Part shown: positions 53,557 to 63,198 of the stretch, piece after piece
Layout of the letters: each line of letters opens with the position of its first letter
Numbering within the stretch: position 1 is the stretch's first letter
Assembly (NCBI RefSeq): GCF_002811875.1
Contig: NZ_NPDZ01000001.1
Location: 62,001 to 126,000 of the forward strand
Reading direction: 5' to 3'
DNA length: 64,000 nucleotides
Origin: Leptospira perolatii
GTDB lineage: Bacteria; Spirochaetota; Leptospiria; Leptospirales; Leptospiraceae
The notes under the pieces: model-generated
What the model was told of the DNA's origin: nothing
Seen by the model: only the letters and a program-made list of their open reading frames with translations
Database searches by the model: none
Program-made: the position numbers and the translations under genes

Positions 53557-55884
53557 CTATCCTTTCTTCTGGAATTTTTTCATCTTCACGTAGATTCTGA
53601 TTTCCTCAAAGTCAATTCGATCTAGTTCGACTGGAAAACTTTCGCCCAACGTAAAAAGCTTCGTATATTTCTTGGAATAAAAGGAAAAGTCGTTATCCGA
53701 ACTTAGTTCGCCTTCGTCAGTCAGCTCTATAGCGGGTAAAACTGCTTCTACTTGCGGATTGTCCAGATCAAGAAATACCATAGAGGGCTTGAACCCGACC
53801 AGAGTCGCAGTAAATTCTCGAATTTGGGATTTTTCCAAAAATCTGCAGGCCTTCAATTTATAATAATCCCGCTCTGCGTCAGTCGCCTTTCTTTCTTCAT
53901 GAGAAGTGTGTAACCCCATTACTTTGATATCTTCCACATTGTATGGATTTTCATCCTCTAGGAGAATACTTTGCAAAACTCGGTGACATACCAAATCGGG
54001 ATACCTGCGAATCGGAGAGGTAAAATGGCAGTAGTCCTTAAACCCAAGCCCCCAGTGTCCAAGCCTTTCTCCGGAATAGTAGGCCTGCATAAAACTTCGT
54101 AACAGTGAAATATTAAAGAGTCTTTCGGAGCTTTTCCCTTGGATTGCATTCAGCACAGTTTGAATGGATTCGTAGCTTGTATCCTGGAGCCGAACTCTAA
54201 TATCGTTCAAGCCTAGAAATGCGTTTAGACTTTCTATTTTCTGTTCATCCATGGGCTCGTGGACCCTGTACAAAGTAGGTCTATTTTTTTTGTGAATATA
54301 TTCAGCTACTTTAATATTTGCGGAGAGCATGAATTCTTCGATTAGGATATGACTTCTTAGCCGTTCTTGAACTGCAATTTCGACGATATTATGCTCTGAA
54401 TCAGTGACTACCTTTGTTTCTTTCAGGTTGAGATCGATCCTGCCTGAGCGAAGGCGCCTCAATCTGAGGACCTCGGCGAACTTCATCATTTTAAAAATCC
54501 AGTTATCTGGATCTCCCGCAACTATTTCTGATTCAGCTCTACCGTAAGTATAACGCTCCGAGACACGAATTACGGATTTATAAAACCTTGCATAGCTAAT
54601 GTTTCCTTCCCAATCAGCTTCCATCTCAACCGTAAAAGACAATCGATTTTTCTTAGCCACTAGACTGCACAGATTTTCGGAGAGTTCAGGCGGAAGCATA
54701 GGAACCACTCTACTACCGAGATATACCGAAGTGGCTCTTTTGTAAGCCTCTACATCCAGTAGGGAACCGGGTTGTACATAGTGGGAAACATCAGCGATAT
54801 GAACGTAAAATCGAATTCGCTTTCCTTCTTCTTGAAAAGAAATTGCATCGTCAAAATCTTTGGAATGCTCTCCATCAATCGTGATGCATTTTAGCTCGCG
54901 CAAATCGACACGAGAACCCCAGTTTTCGACAGTTTCCTGCTGCACCTCGTCAGGTAGATTCAGTTCCACATTTTCAGGGTAGAGAATGCTGTAATTGTAT
55001 TTCATGAGCATCCTCATCAGATCTATATCTTCCTTAGTATCCGATTCAAATCGAACGAAATGAGTCTCGTAGAGATTTCTTTCTTGAGAAGTTTCTTCTT
55101 TGAGACTTACGATTAACACATCGCCTGGTTTGATTTCATCCTGGAGGTCTTGCAGAATTGTACGTCGAGGAAGAAAGCCTTCCTTGGCCTCGCCATCCAT
55201 ATCCAGAAATTGTCCGATGATAAACTTTGCTTCTTTATCCGTGACTTTCAGTCGGTATAGTTCTCTTCCTCTGCGAAGAACTTCTACGACTTCTCCTTCT
55301 AGTCTTCCCTTTCTCCCCATTCCCAAAGGTAGAACTTGTACAAGATCTCCTTGAATTGCAGAGGAAGTAAATTGGCTCGGAACAAATACTTCGTTACCGG
55401 TTCCTAATTTTACGAAACCGTCGCCTTTCTTACTGATCGAAATGGTTCCCTGCAATGTTTGTTCTGGATGGACTAAGATGTTCTTTCTTTGGATTTCTAT
55501 TAAGCCTTCTTGTTCAAAGGCAATCAGCAAATCTTCTACAGAGCGTCTGTTTTCGGAAGATTCCCACTTTTCTCTTCTTTTAATTTTTCGGCCTCGATTC
55601 TCTTTGTCTAGGAATCTCCCGATCACTTCAGAGGCTGAGACAACTTTTCCCGCCATGGAGCGGAAATATTTTAGTAATTTTCTACTAGGATCGCTTTCTC
55701 TTTCCCAGTCAGTGGCTCCGAATGATTTCGGTTTCGCCTTTTTTTCGTATCCAGGAATATGAGTTAATTTTGGACTTCCTTTCTTTTTCTTCTCTTCTTG
55801 GCCTTTCCTTTCTAATTTAACAGGCTTCTTTTTTAAGGTTTTGTTTTGTTTCTGCTTTGTTTCTATTTTTTTGTTTTTCTTCAT
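53557..55884 (-). CDS. rnr: Ribonuclease R
   Basis: A 775-residue 3'-5' exoribonuclease. A Lys-rich N-terminal extension (1-70) is followed by a winged-helix region, two cold-shock domains (GTISISKKGDGFVKL), the RNB catalytic domain and a C-terminal S1 domain. The four acidic catalytic residues are in ITIDGEHSKDFDDAIS. It degrades structured RNA and takes part in ribosome quality control. It overlaps tsaB by four bases and ends the operon hslO-tsaE-tsaB-rnr. Confidence 0.92.
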   Translation of the reverse strand: MKKNKKIETKQKQNKTLKKKPVKLERKGQEEKKKKGSPKLTHIPGYEKKAKPKSFGATDWERESDPSRKLLKYFRSMAGKVVSASEVIGRFLDKENRGRKIKRREKWESSENRRSVEDLLIAFEQEGLIEIQRKNILVHPEQTLQGTISISKKGDGFVKLGTGNEVFVPSQFTSSAIQGDLVQVLPLGMGRKGRLEGEVVEVLRRGRELYRLKVTDKEAKFIIGQFLDMDGEAKEGFLPRRTILQDLQDEIKPGDVLIVSLKEETSQERNLYETHFVRFESDTKEDIDLMRMLMKYNYSILYPENVELNLPDEVQQETVENWGSRVDLRELKCITIDGEHSKDFDDAISFQEEGKRIRFYVHIADVSHYVQPGSLLDVEAYKRATSVYLGSRVVPMLPPELSENLCSLVAKKNRLSFTVEMEADWEGNISYARFYKSVIRVSERYTYGRAESEIVAGDPDNWIFKMMKFAEVLRLRRLRSGRIDLNLKETKVVTDSEHNIVEIAVQERLRSHILIEEFMLSANIKVAEYIHKKNRPTLYRVHEPMDEQKIESLNAFLGLNDIRVRLQDTSYESIQTVLNAIQGKSSERLFNISLLRSFMQAYYSGERLGHWGLGFKDYCHFTSPIRRYPDLVCHRVLQSILLEDENPYNVEDIKVMGLHTSHEERKATDAERDYYKLKACRFLEKSQIREFTATLVGFKPSMVFLDLDNPQVEAVLPAIELTDEGELSSDNDFSFYSKKYTKLFTLGESFPVELDRIDFEEIRIYVKMKKFQKKG

Positions 55885-56570
55885 TCATAATATACCTTCG
55901 GTTTGTTATCCGCATAGGTACCTCTTACGTAGTTCGGTAATAATTTTAAATAGGAGAAATCTTCAGGGCTTTCCAAAGCTCTCAAGATGAATTCCTTCTT
56001 TTCGTTCAGAATGACATCCGCCTCGGGAAGGTTATTCTCAAACTTTTCTCCTGGAAACAATCGGTCCTCGTTCGAAATTCTCACACTTGTGGAAAAAGAG
56101 GGAAGTCTGTTTTCAGGTAACAGTTCCGGAATTTGATCCGGATGAATGTCTACACTTCCCCAAAACCCGTGCTTATCTCTGAATCCGAAATATATTTTGT
56201 TTTGCTTAGCCTCGAGTGCTACGGAAACTGCGGCCCCAGCTTCTTGGAAATAGTGTGCACAATAAATTTCTAAACTATCAAATCCAAGGACCGGTATCTT
56301 CCATAATTGAGAAAGATTTCGCGCAGTGGAAACCGAAATTCGGATCCCTGTAAAAGAGCCCGGGCCAAGTGCTGTAACAATCAGATCAGGTTTGGACCAG
56401 TTAGAGATCTTGAGACATTCTCCTATTTGAACCAGTAACTTTTGGGAAGATTCTCTGGAATGCAGATCGGCATGCCAATGGGCGGTTCCTATTGAATCGT
56501 CAGAAGAGATCGTATACGTTCCCACCAAAATCCAAGGATTGGTCGCATCAAAGAATAATATTTTCTTCAT
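55881..56570 (-). CDS. tsaB: tRNA threonylcarbamoyladenosine synthesis protein TsaB
   Basis: A 229-residue ASKHA-fold protein that partners TsaD and TsaE in t6A modification of ANN-decoding tRNAs. Motifs: LFFDATNPWILVGTY, VTALGPGSFTGIRISVSTAR and LGFDSLEIYCAH. It overlaps tsaE by four bases upstream and rnr by four bases downstream. TsaD is not in this window. Confidence 0.9.
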   Translation of the reverse strand: MKKILFFDATNPWILVGTYTISSDDSIGTAHWHADLHSRESSQKLLVQIGECLKISNWSKPDLIVTALGPGSFTGIRISVSTARNLSQLWKIPVLGFDSLEIYCAHYFQEAGAAVSVALEAKQNKIYFGFRDKHGFWGSVDIHPDQIPELLPENRLPSFSTSVRISNEDRLFPGEKFENNLPEADVILNEKKEFILRALESPEDFSYLKLLPNYVRGTYADNKPKVYYE

Positions 56571-57118
56571 GCAACTTCCTTTAACAATTTTTTCAATTCA
56601 GGGCGGCTCCAGCCTTCCCCTTCCAAGAAGCCTGAAATTTTTCGCTTCTCATCGGAAACTTCTTCAAAAACCAATCGAATTCTAAATGGATATGTCTTAA
56701 AAAAACCACCGGACTTTTCCCACCATTCAACCAGACTGATTCCAGGCTTTGCCCAAATCTCTTCGAAGCCTAATTCGTCGAATTCTGTCTCGCTACCGAT
56801 TCTATACAAATCAAAATGAGTTACTTTCAAACTTTCCCCGGCTCCGTTTTTCACTTCTGGAAATAGGTATTCGTTTAATATAGTATAGGTGGGAGAATTT
56901 ACGTTAGGAAAGCCATCTTCTTTCTTTATGGCAAAGTACTCCGCTAAGGATTCTACAAAGTATCTAGTAAAAGTAGTCTTTCCGGAACCCATTTTTCCGG
57001 AGAGCAATAGGATCGGATGGCTATCAATCTGAAACCAAGTTGCGCCGGTTAACTTAGCATATACGGCCGAAAGTTTAGCCAGGTTGTCTAAATCGATCTC
57101 CTCGTCTACCTTCCACAT
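56567..57118 (-). CDS. tsaE: tRNA threonylcarbamoyladenosine synthesis ATPase TsaE
   Basis: A 183-residue P-loop ATPase (GKMGSGKTTFTRYF) with the family motifs NSPTYTILNEYL, THFDLYRI and ELGFEEIWAKPGISLVEWW. It powers the TsaBD complex. One base overlaps the hslO gene upstream (57118) and four overlap tsaB downstream. Confidence 0.9.
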   Translation of the reverse strand: MWKVDEEIDLDNLAKLSAVYAKLTGATWFQIDSHPILLLSGKMGSGKTTFTRYFVESLAEYFAIKKEDGFPNVNSPTYTILNEYLFPEVKNGAGESLKVTHFDLYRIGSETEFDELGFEEIWAKPGISLVEWWEKSGGFFKTYPFRIRLVFEEVSDEKRKISGFLEGEGWSRPELKKLLKEVA

Positions 57119-57981
57119 TACTTCTGAAATAAGCCCAAGACTTGATCCTTGGGAAAACGATAGATGGAATTACAAAATTCGCAAGTTACTTCTATTTGTC
57201 CTTGCTCCTCGGCAATATCCATTGCCTCTTCTTTTCCGAGGGTTTGAATGAGCTCCTTGATCTTTTGCTCGGAGCAATCACATTGATAGATCGGTTGGCC
57301 TTCTTCTAAAATCTGTATGGAGGTCCTACCGAGTTGCCCTAATAAATTTAGACATTCACGAATGTTTTTTCCAAGATATTCTTCTTTTTTGGAGTCGATT
57401 ACACCGGCCCACTCTTGGACCGCACTGATATGCTCCGGCTTCGCTTCTGGTAAAGCTTGCAGGAAAATCCCCCGAACGTTCCAGTGCAATCCATCCTGTT
57501 TAAAATAAGCTACTACAAATGAAGATACCTGCTCCGAATCTCTCAGATACTTTTCTAGATTCGATTCGAAGCTTTCCTTTCGAAAAGGAACGACTGATTG
57601 ATAGATGCATTCTCCGTTTCTCCAACGAAACACCTTTAAGATTCCGTAATTTTCTTCGGAGATTTGTTCAGATTCCACGTCCTCTTCGGGTCTGTACCGC
57701 AAGGTCGCTTTCATCCTACCAGTGCGAGTACTATAAGCTAGCACAGAATGAATCTGGGAATCATCGTAAAAACGAATTTGAACGCTTACCTTCGTTTCTT
57801 CTTTTACTAGATCTGCCAAGAAGAAAGCACCAAGCATAACGCGACCCAACAGCTCAGTCGCAGTATCATCAATTCCGTGCAAGTGAGAGGCAGCAGTAAC
57901 TGTGTAGGAAATTTCCGCTACTGAGTAGCGAAAGTGTACGTCGGGTAAAATCCCGTAGACATAGGAGTCTTGGTTGTCCAT
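57118..57981 (-). CDS. hslO: Redox-regulated chaperone Hsp33
   Basis: A 287-residue holdase. ATG at 57981 is chosen because homology begins there (SYVYGILPDVHFRYSV); the open frame runs 67 codons further and overlaps the divergent beta-galactosidase start, with non-homologous sequence. The C-terminal redox switch has CDC and CEFC, the four zinc cysteines of Hsp33 that open on oxidation. It is the first gene of the hslO-tsaE-tsaB-rnr operon. Confidence 0.88.
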   Translation of the reverse strand: MDNQDSYVYGILPDVHFRYSVAEISYTVTAASHLHGIDDTATELLGRVMLGAFFLADLVKEETKVSVQIRFYDDSQIHSVLAYSTRTGRMKATLRYRPEEDVESEQISEENYGILKVFRWRNGECIYQSVVPFRKESFESNLEKYLRDSEQVSSFVVAYFKQDGLHWNVRGIFLQALPEAKPEHISAVQEWAGVIDSKKEEYLGKNIRECLNLLGQLGRTSIQILEEGQPIYQCDCSEQKIKELIQTLGKEEAMDIAEEQGQIEVTCEFCNSIYRFPKDQVLGLFQK

Positions 57982-58149
57982 GCAAGATCGGGGAACCGGC
58001 CTCAGCTGGACGGACCCAGCTCTATTCTCAAAGAATCGGAACGAAAAGACAGTATTTTTTCTAAATACGTAGGATAAATTGCAGTTTTCTTTCTGGAAAT
58101 CGCCTGTGTCTCCGAAAGGATCGGTTCCTACAAATTTCAGGAATTGCAG

Positions 58150-60129
58150 ATGATCTTCGGTGCAGATTATTATCCGGAACAATGGACTCCCAAGGACTGG
58201 GAAGAAGACTTTCGAATCATGAAAGAGATGGGACTGAATTCGGTCAGACTCGCAGAATTTTCTTGGGCGATGATCGAACCGAAAGAGGGCAAATTCGATT
58301 TTTCCTTTTGGGATAAAATTCTAGACCTAGCAGGTAAACATAAATTTTCAGTTATCTTAGGAACTCCTACAGCGACTGTTCCGCCTTGGCTGGCAAAAAA
58401 ACATCCAGATGTTTTACAGGAGAGGGATGGAATCGTCCGAACGATAGGTACCCGTCGACAAGCTTGCTTTTCCTCTCAGAACTATGTGCAAGCCGCAAAG
58501 AAAATGGTTACGAAAATGGCAGAGAGATATGGTAAGCATCCGTCTGTAATTGCTTGGCAGATCGACAACGAAATCGGGCACGAAGGATCCGATATTGATT
58601 ATTCCAAGAAATCTCTAGAAGGATTCCAAGCCTGGCTAAAAAAACGTTACAAGTCGATCGAGAAACTCAACGAATCCTGGGGAAATATTTTCTGGGGAGT
58701 TTTATACTCCGATTGGAAGGAGATTCCGATTCCAGGAAATCATATATCAGCAAATTTTAATCCTTCTATGATCCAGGATTTCTACAGATTTCAATCGGAC
58801 TCTATTGTTTCTTTTGTGAAACTGCAGGCAGAAATCCTAAGAAAACATTCTCCCAATCGAAAACTTACCACGAATTTATATCCTAGTCCCTTTCTTCCAG
58901 TCGTGGATATGGCGGAACTATTTAAAGATTTGGATTACGTATCCTGGGACAACTATCCCACCTGGGGTGATCAGCAAGAACCTTATCCTCATCCATTCTT
59001 ATCCGTAATGCAGCAATACAATCGAGGATTAAAGAATCTTCCCTTTACAGTGATGGAGCAGATCTCCGGTTTTCAGGGTCACGAATTACTTGGATATTTA
59101 CCCGCGCCCGGTCAAACAAAATTATGGATGAAGCACGCGATAACACACGGAGCAAACCAAATATACTTTTTTCGTTATAGAACTGCTCGGTTTGGACAAG
59201 AGCAACTTTGCTATGGAATATTAGATCATGATAAAGAACTTACGGATCGATACCACGAAATGAAAGAGGGAATCTCGGAAATTTCTCACTTTGCTCAGGA
59301 CTTTGCTTCCGAACCATTTCCCGCAGAGGTTGCAGTACTTCATGATATCGAAAATTCTAGAAATTTCAAGCACCAACCTATCTCCTCCGGATTGATGTTC
59401 AGCCCAGCCCCTTTTGCGCAAATAGGCTATGATATTGAAATGGCCACTTGGTATTCTAGTCTTTCGATTTTGAATGCGAACACTCATTTCCTCCCTATCC
59501 ACCAAGCGGATTTTTCGAAGTATAAAGTTATAGTGTTACCTTTGTACTCAATGGTCGACAATTCCACCGTGACAAAACTGGAGAAGTTTGTTACGGAAGG
59601 AGGTACTCTAGTTTTAGGATTCCGCTCCGGTGCAAAAGACAAGAATGGTTGGATGCTCGATTCTCAAATTCCAGGACCCTTTTCAAAAATGGCAGGTTTG
59701 AAAGTAAGAAAATTCGAAGCGATCGGCAAGCAGAGTGCAAAAATCCGGTTTCGGTTCCTGCCTGGCAAGGCCACTAAGATTTGCGAATTATTAGAACCCA
59801 CTACCGCCAAAGTGTGGGCAAGATATTCGGATTCCAAAAAATTCTATCGAGGAGTTCCCGCAATTACTTGCAACAGCTTCGGAAAAGGCTCCGTTATTTA
59901 TGTTGGAACTTCTCTAGAGCCAGTCTCCGGGATGCTTTTGTTCCGACGAATTCTAAGAAATGCAAAAGTAAAATTTCAGTTTCTAGGACCAAGTGTAGAA
60001 AAAGTTGTACGTTCCGGAAAAAAGCAGGACTACGATATATTCATCAATCACTCTCGAAAAAGTGTAATCGCAGGATTTAAAATACTGAAGCCGTTTGAAG
60101 TAAGGATTCTGCCCAAAGACAAGCCATGA
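58150..60129 (+). CDS. Glycoside hydrolase family 42 beta-galactosidase
   Basis: A 659-residue GH42 enzyme. N-terminal FGADYYPEQWTPKDWEED, acid/base Glu in WQIDNEIGHEG and nucleophile Glu in FTVMEQISGFQG of the (beta/alpha)8 barrel, then the trimerisation and beta domains. No signal peptide, so cytoplasmic. It hydrolyses beta-galactosides. ATG at 58150 with AGGA eight bases upstream is preferred to the TTG at 58144. Its 3' end overlaps the unknown gene by four bases. Confidence 0.88.
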   Translation: MIFGADYYPEQWTPKDWEEDFRIMKEMGLNSVRLAEFSWAMIEPKEGKFDFSFWDKILDLAGKHKFSVILGTPTATVPPWLAKKHPDVLQERDGIVRTIGTRRQACFSSQNYVQAAKKMVTKMAERYGKHPSVIAWQIDNEIGHEGSDIDYSKKSLEGFQAWLKKRYKSIEKLNESWGNIFWGVLYSDWKEIPIPGNHISANFNPSMIQDFYRFQSDSIVSFVKLQAEILRKHSPNRKLTTNLYPSPFLPVVDMAELFKDLDYVSWDNYPTWGDQQEPYPHPFLSVMQQYNRGLKNLPFTVMEQISGFQGHELLGYLPAPGQTKLWMKHAITHGANQIYFFRYRTARFGQEQLCYGILDHDKELTDRYHEMKEGISEISHFAQDFASEPFPAEVAVLHDIENSRNFKHQPISSGLMFSPAPFAQIGYDIEMATWYSSLSILNANTHFLPIHQADFSKYKVIVLPLYSMVDNSTVTKLEKFVTEGGTLVLGFRSGAKDKNGWMLDSQIPGPFSKMAGLKVRKFEAIGKQSAKIRFRFLPGKATKICELLEPTTAKVWARYSDSKKFYRGVPAITCNSFGKGSVIYVGTSLEPVSGMLLFRRILRNAKVKFQFLGPSVEKVVRSGKKQDYDIFINHSRKSVIAGFKILKPFEVRILPKDKP

Positions 60130-61082
60130 GATTATCAGAAGTAAAAGAACTCAATTTACTATTATCTAGCTTGGGAGAAAAGAAAAACGAGAAGTTATCC
60201 ATTTTCATTGATAACCTTCACACTCCTTATTTCGAGTTTCCGTCCACATACGATTTACCTTCCACTTCCGTATTCGAAGTGGATTACAAGGCAGCGCAGC
60301 AATTCTTAAATGTCGCCGGCGAACTGATCCCGGAATTGATCGCAAACTGTTTTGTTTTGCCCGAGCCCAGACCAAAACGTGAAACGGATCGACTTTATTT
60401 GGTTCGCCCTATCTATTCCGAGGGACAAGTCTTTCAAGAGCACTCTGAGGAGAACTGGAAGCAAAAGCCTCCTCCCTACCTACTTGTGCTTAGCTTTCAT
60501 TTGATGTATCTAGGAGGAGCAAGCTCTTCGGACATCGTAAGCCAAGCTCATCAAGGAAGAACTATGTCGGTTCGCACGAATCGAATTTACTATTTAGCGA
60601 GGATTGTCCCGATCGAATCTTTGAATCTAGAAGAAGGAACAATTCTGGACTTCGTTTCTAAAAAGTATAAAGAGACCGAATTTATGGTGCAAGTCGGCCG
60701 AGATCCGGGAGATAAGATCTACCAAACTTTCTCTGAAATTTTTGACGAAGTAGACTACTCCAGACAAATCAAAGCCATCAACGAAGTGTTGGGAATCCAA
60801 TCGAATGATTGGAGATTAGGTCGCATCTTCGAACCGCTGGCAGTGGAATACCTTACATTGACTCCCAGGTTCCTTGACTCTAGCGCTGTCAGAATCGCGA
60901 ATGAATTTCTATCTTTCCGGCAAGTTGTTGATCTTTTGTTAGGATCGGAAAGCATGACTCTTCAGAACCAATCAAAAGATTCCCTATTTGCATGGCTTCG
61001 GTCCTTTCGAGCCGAAAGGATACTTTCTCCTTCGGGAAATATGGCCTGGAAAGTTTTTAGGGAAGAATTGACTAGCATTTAA
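60126..61082 (+). CDS. Unrecognised protein, 318 residues, coupled to GH42
   Basis: A soluble protein of mixed helical and strand character without signal peptide, membrane segment or domain that I recognise. It contains tracts that look conserved (LVRPIYSEGQVFQEHSEENW, LVLSFHLMYLGGASSSDIV and FEPLAVEYLTLTPRFL). ATG at 60126 overlaps the beta-galactosidase stop by four bases (ATGA), a strong sign of co-translation, so a role with that enzyme or in its regulation is possible. Confidence 0.7.
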   Translation: MRLSEVKELNLLLSSLGEKKNEKLSIFIDNLHTPYFEFPSTYDLPSTSVFEVDYKAAQQFLNVAGELIPELIANCFVLPEPRPKRETDRLYLVRPIYSEGQVFQEHSEENWKQKPPPYLLVLSFHLMYLGGASSSDIVSQAHQGRTMSVRTNRIYYLARIVPIESLNLEEGTILDFVSKKYKETEFMVQVGRDPGDKIYQTFSEIFDEVDYSRQIKAINEVLGIQSNDWRLGRIFEPLAVEYLTLTPRFLDSSAVRIANEFLSFRQVVDLLLGSESMTLQNQSKDSLFAWLRSFRAERILSPSGNMAWKVFREELTSI

Positions 61083-61105
61083 AGATTTTTTAGAAGACTA
61101 CCAAA

Positions 61106-61948
61106 ATGGATCTAGCACCCCCAATCGATTTCCCTCTTGATGAGGTTAAAAAAAGAATCAAATCTATTCAATCGATTGCCGGCCTCGTTGTAGATTCTGC
61201 CCAAAAACTGCAAAAGGAATTAAGGGTCTTTGGTCTTGTAAGTGAATCTGAAGAAAAGGATCGCATTCACAAAGCCGACGAATTGATGGGAAAGTTCCTA
61301 GTAGACTTTCTAAGGCAAAATTTTCCGAACGATTCGATCATTTCGGAAGATCACTTCAGATACGATGGCTCCAATCCTTTTCGTTGGGTTTTGGATCCGA
61401 TCGACGGCTCCATGAATTTTGTTAGGGGAATTCCTCTTTATTCTATTTCAATCGGACTGGAACATAGGGAAACACCTGTCGCAGGAATGGTCTTTGCGCC
61501 AGGACTAGACACAAGATACTCCGCAATTTTGAGTCAAGGCGCTTTTAAGAACGGATTAAGAATCGATGTTTCTAATACCGATGCTCTCGCAAGATCTCTC
61601 TTGGTCAGCAGCTTTCCTACAAATAGAAAAGAAATCATGAACGAAGTGATCGCTGATATCACTGCTTTTATCAGTTGCGGAAGATCTATGAGAAGAACCG
61701 GGTCTTTCGTTCTGGACACTTGCTGGGTAGCGGAAGGAGTTCTGGACGGAATTTGGGAAAAGGGTGTCAAACTTTGGGACACCGTTGCCAGCTCCGTGAT
61801 TCTCACGGAGGCTGGGGGAAAGCTGACCGATTTTCAAGGAAAAAGATTTCTCTCCGGACAGGCAGAAGTAGTAGCTTCTAACGGAAGAATACACAGCCAG
61901 ATCATCGACATCCTAAGAAATGTTCGGATTTCGATCGGTAGAAACTAG
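61106..61948 (+). CDS. Inositol monophosphatase family protein
   Basis: A 280-residue Mg-dependent phosphatase. Metal-site motifs: SIISEDHF (Glu), WVLDPIDGSMNFVRGIP (DPIDGS) and LWDTVASSVILTEAGG (WD). Family members act on inositol phosphates, PAP or fructose bisphosphate; which one applies cannot be told. It lies 24 bases after the unknown gene and may belong to its transcript. Confidence 0.88.
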   Translation: MDLAPPIDFPLDEVKKRIKSIQSIAGLVVDSAQKLQKELRVFGLVSESEEKDRIHKADELMGKFLVDFLRQNFPNDSIISEDHFRYDGSNPFRWVLDPIDGSMNFVRGIPLYSISIGLEHRETPVAGMVFAPGLDTRYSAILSQGAFKNGLRIDVSNTDALARSLLVSSFPTNRKEIMNEVIADITAFISCGRSMRRTGSFVLDTCWVAEGVLDGIWEKGVKLWDTVASSVILTEAGGKLTDFQGKRFLSGQAEVVASNGRIHSQIIDILRNVRISIGRN

Positions 61949-61968
61949 ACTTTAATAAACAACCTATT

Positions 61969-62343
61969 CTACTTAAGAAAAGCTTCCAGTGCTTTGATCT
62001 CTTCATCGCCGTACGGAAATCTAGGCATGACCGCACTTGTTCTCTTTGGAGTATAACCTGGTGGATAACTGCCTTCTCTAATTCTAGCTTTTAGCAACTC
62101 AAAGGAAGATCCGAAAATTGCAGGTCCTACAGAACCATCTATGCTGGGATTCATATTATGGCAAGAAGCGCAGTTCGATAGATACAAGCTCTTCCCTTTT
62201 TCCTTGAGTAATTCTTCCGGACTTAAGCTTTGATTTCCCTTACACTGGCTCTGGATAGCTACAAAGATCAATACGAGCAAACAAAAAAGGCGGCCTAGAC
62301 CGCCCTTTCCATCTCCCATTCGATTCGACTGGGTTTGTTTCAT
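61969..62343 (-). CDS. Class I cytochrome c, probable lipoprotein
   Basis: A 124-residue protein. N-terminal signal with AIQSQC as a possible lipobox near residue 35, then a single heme motif CASCH and a Met ligand in AVMPRFPY. The fold is a mono-heme class I cytochrome c facing the periplasm. It lies 11 bases downstream of the PuuD-like gene and corresponds to the cytochrome domain fused to PuuD in other bacteria. Confidence 0.85.
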   Translation of the reverse strand: MKQTQSNRMGDGKGGLGRLFCLLVLIFVAIQSQCKGNQSLSPEELLKEKGKSLYLSNCASCHNMNPSIDGSVGPAIFGSSFELLKARIREGSYPPGYTPKRTSAVMPRFPYGDEEIKALEAFLK

Positions 62344-62354
62344 TTACTAAATTC

Positions 62355-63053
62355 CTAGCTCGCGAGTACCAATTCTAATACAACATAAAGAATTGCACTG
62401 AGCGCAAACCCGCTGATGATCACGTTCTTTACAGTCTTGATCGGTTTTACCGTAGGCCCGTTCTGATCTGCAACCAGAGCGTTCACTTCGATAATCAGAG
62501 CAATCACGACTGCAATGGCGAAGAAGATCAATGCATTAGAAGAATTGTATCTGAAAATCAGATTCTTTGCAGCACCCATGAAGAAAAGCATAGGGATAGA
62601 TAAGAGAACATTCGAACGAGAAGCTACAAAAGCTCTATTTGCGTTCGGTGCAGGATCTACAGTGGTTTCTCCTTTTGCTTTTGCGATCACAACTTTTTGG
62701 TTTGGCCAAATCACAAACCATACGTTTGCCCACATAATCGTTCCGAAGATTCCGCCGACTCCGATGATCACTGTCCATTGAGCATCAATAGGAAGTCCAG
62801 CATACAGATTCATAAGAATCATCGTCCAACCAGACAAGAAAGTAATCATTGCACCCCAACGAAACCACCAGAGAGCTCTAGGCACTAGTTTCTGAGTTGC
62901 GTTTTTCTTTGTGTCCGCGTCGGTCTCGTTAAAGAATGGGCCCTGGACAAAATTGAAATAGTACAAAAGTCCGATCCAGGTAATCCCCGCTAAAAAATGA
63001 GTCCATTTTGCGAGAAAGTAAATTCCAGCTTGGGTAAAAAGCGCTAATTCCAT
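62355..63053 (-). CDS. PuuD-like integral membrane protein (urate-hydroxylase family), cytochrome domain absent
   Basis: A 232-residue polytopic protein with about eight membrane helices. The N-terminal pattern (FLAKWTHFLAGITWIGLLYY) and NVWFVIWPNQKVV match the membrane part of PuuD, a urate hydroxylase that normally ends in a cytochrome c. Here that domain is a separate adjacent gene. ATG at 63053 is chosen because GGAGGA lies six bases before it; the open frame begins five codons earlier. Whether urate is the substrate is uncertain, since no other purine-catabolic gene is nearby. Confidence 0.75.
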   Translation of the reverse strand: MELALFTQAGIYFLAKWTHFLAGITWIGLLYYFNFVQGPFFNETDADTKKNATQKLVPRALWWFRWGAMITFLSGWTMILMNLYAGLPIDAQWTVIIGVGGIFGTIMWANVWFVIWPNQKVVIAKAKGETTVDPAPNANRAFVASRSNVLLSIPMLFFMGAAKNLIFRYNSSNALIFFAIAVVIALIIEVNALVADQNGPTVKPIKTVKNVIISGFALSAILYVVLELVLAS

Positions 63054-63198
63054 AAATCCTCCAATCACAGTTCTGAATGATGGAACAGTATCCGTTTGAA
63101 ATTCGGATCGCTATTAAGTTCGAGGATCGGAGGCCCAAGTCAAGCAGTTTTAGAAATATTCTAAAGCAGTAAACTGGAGACCAATTCGGAATAAGAAC

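Noticed and set aside
57982..58182. N-terminal extension of Hsp33
   Set aside because: Non-homologous and overlapping the divergent beta-galactosidase start; family homology begins near 57981.
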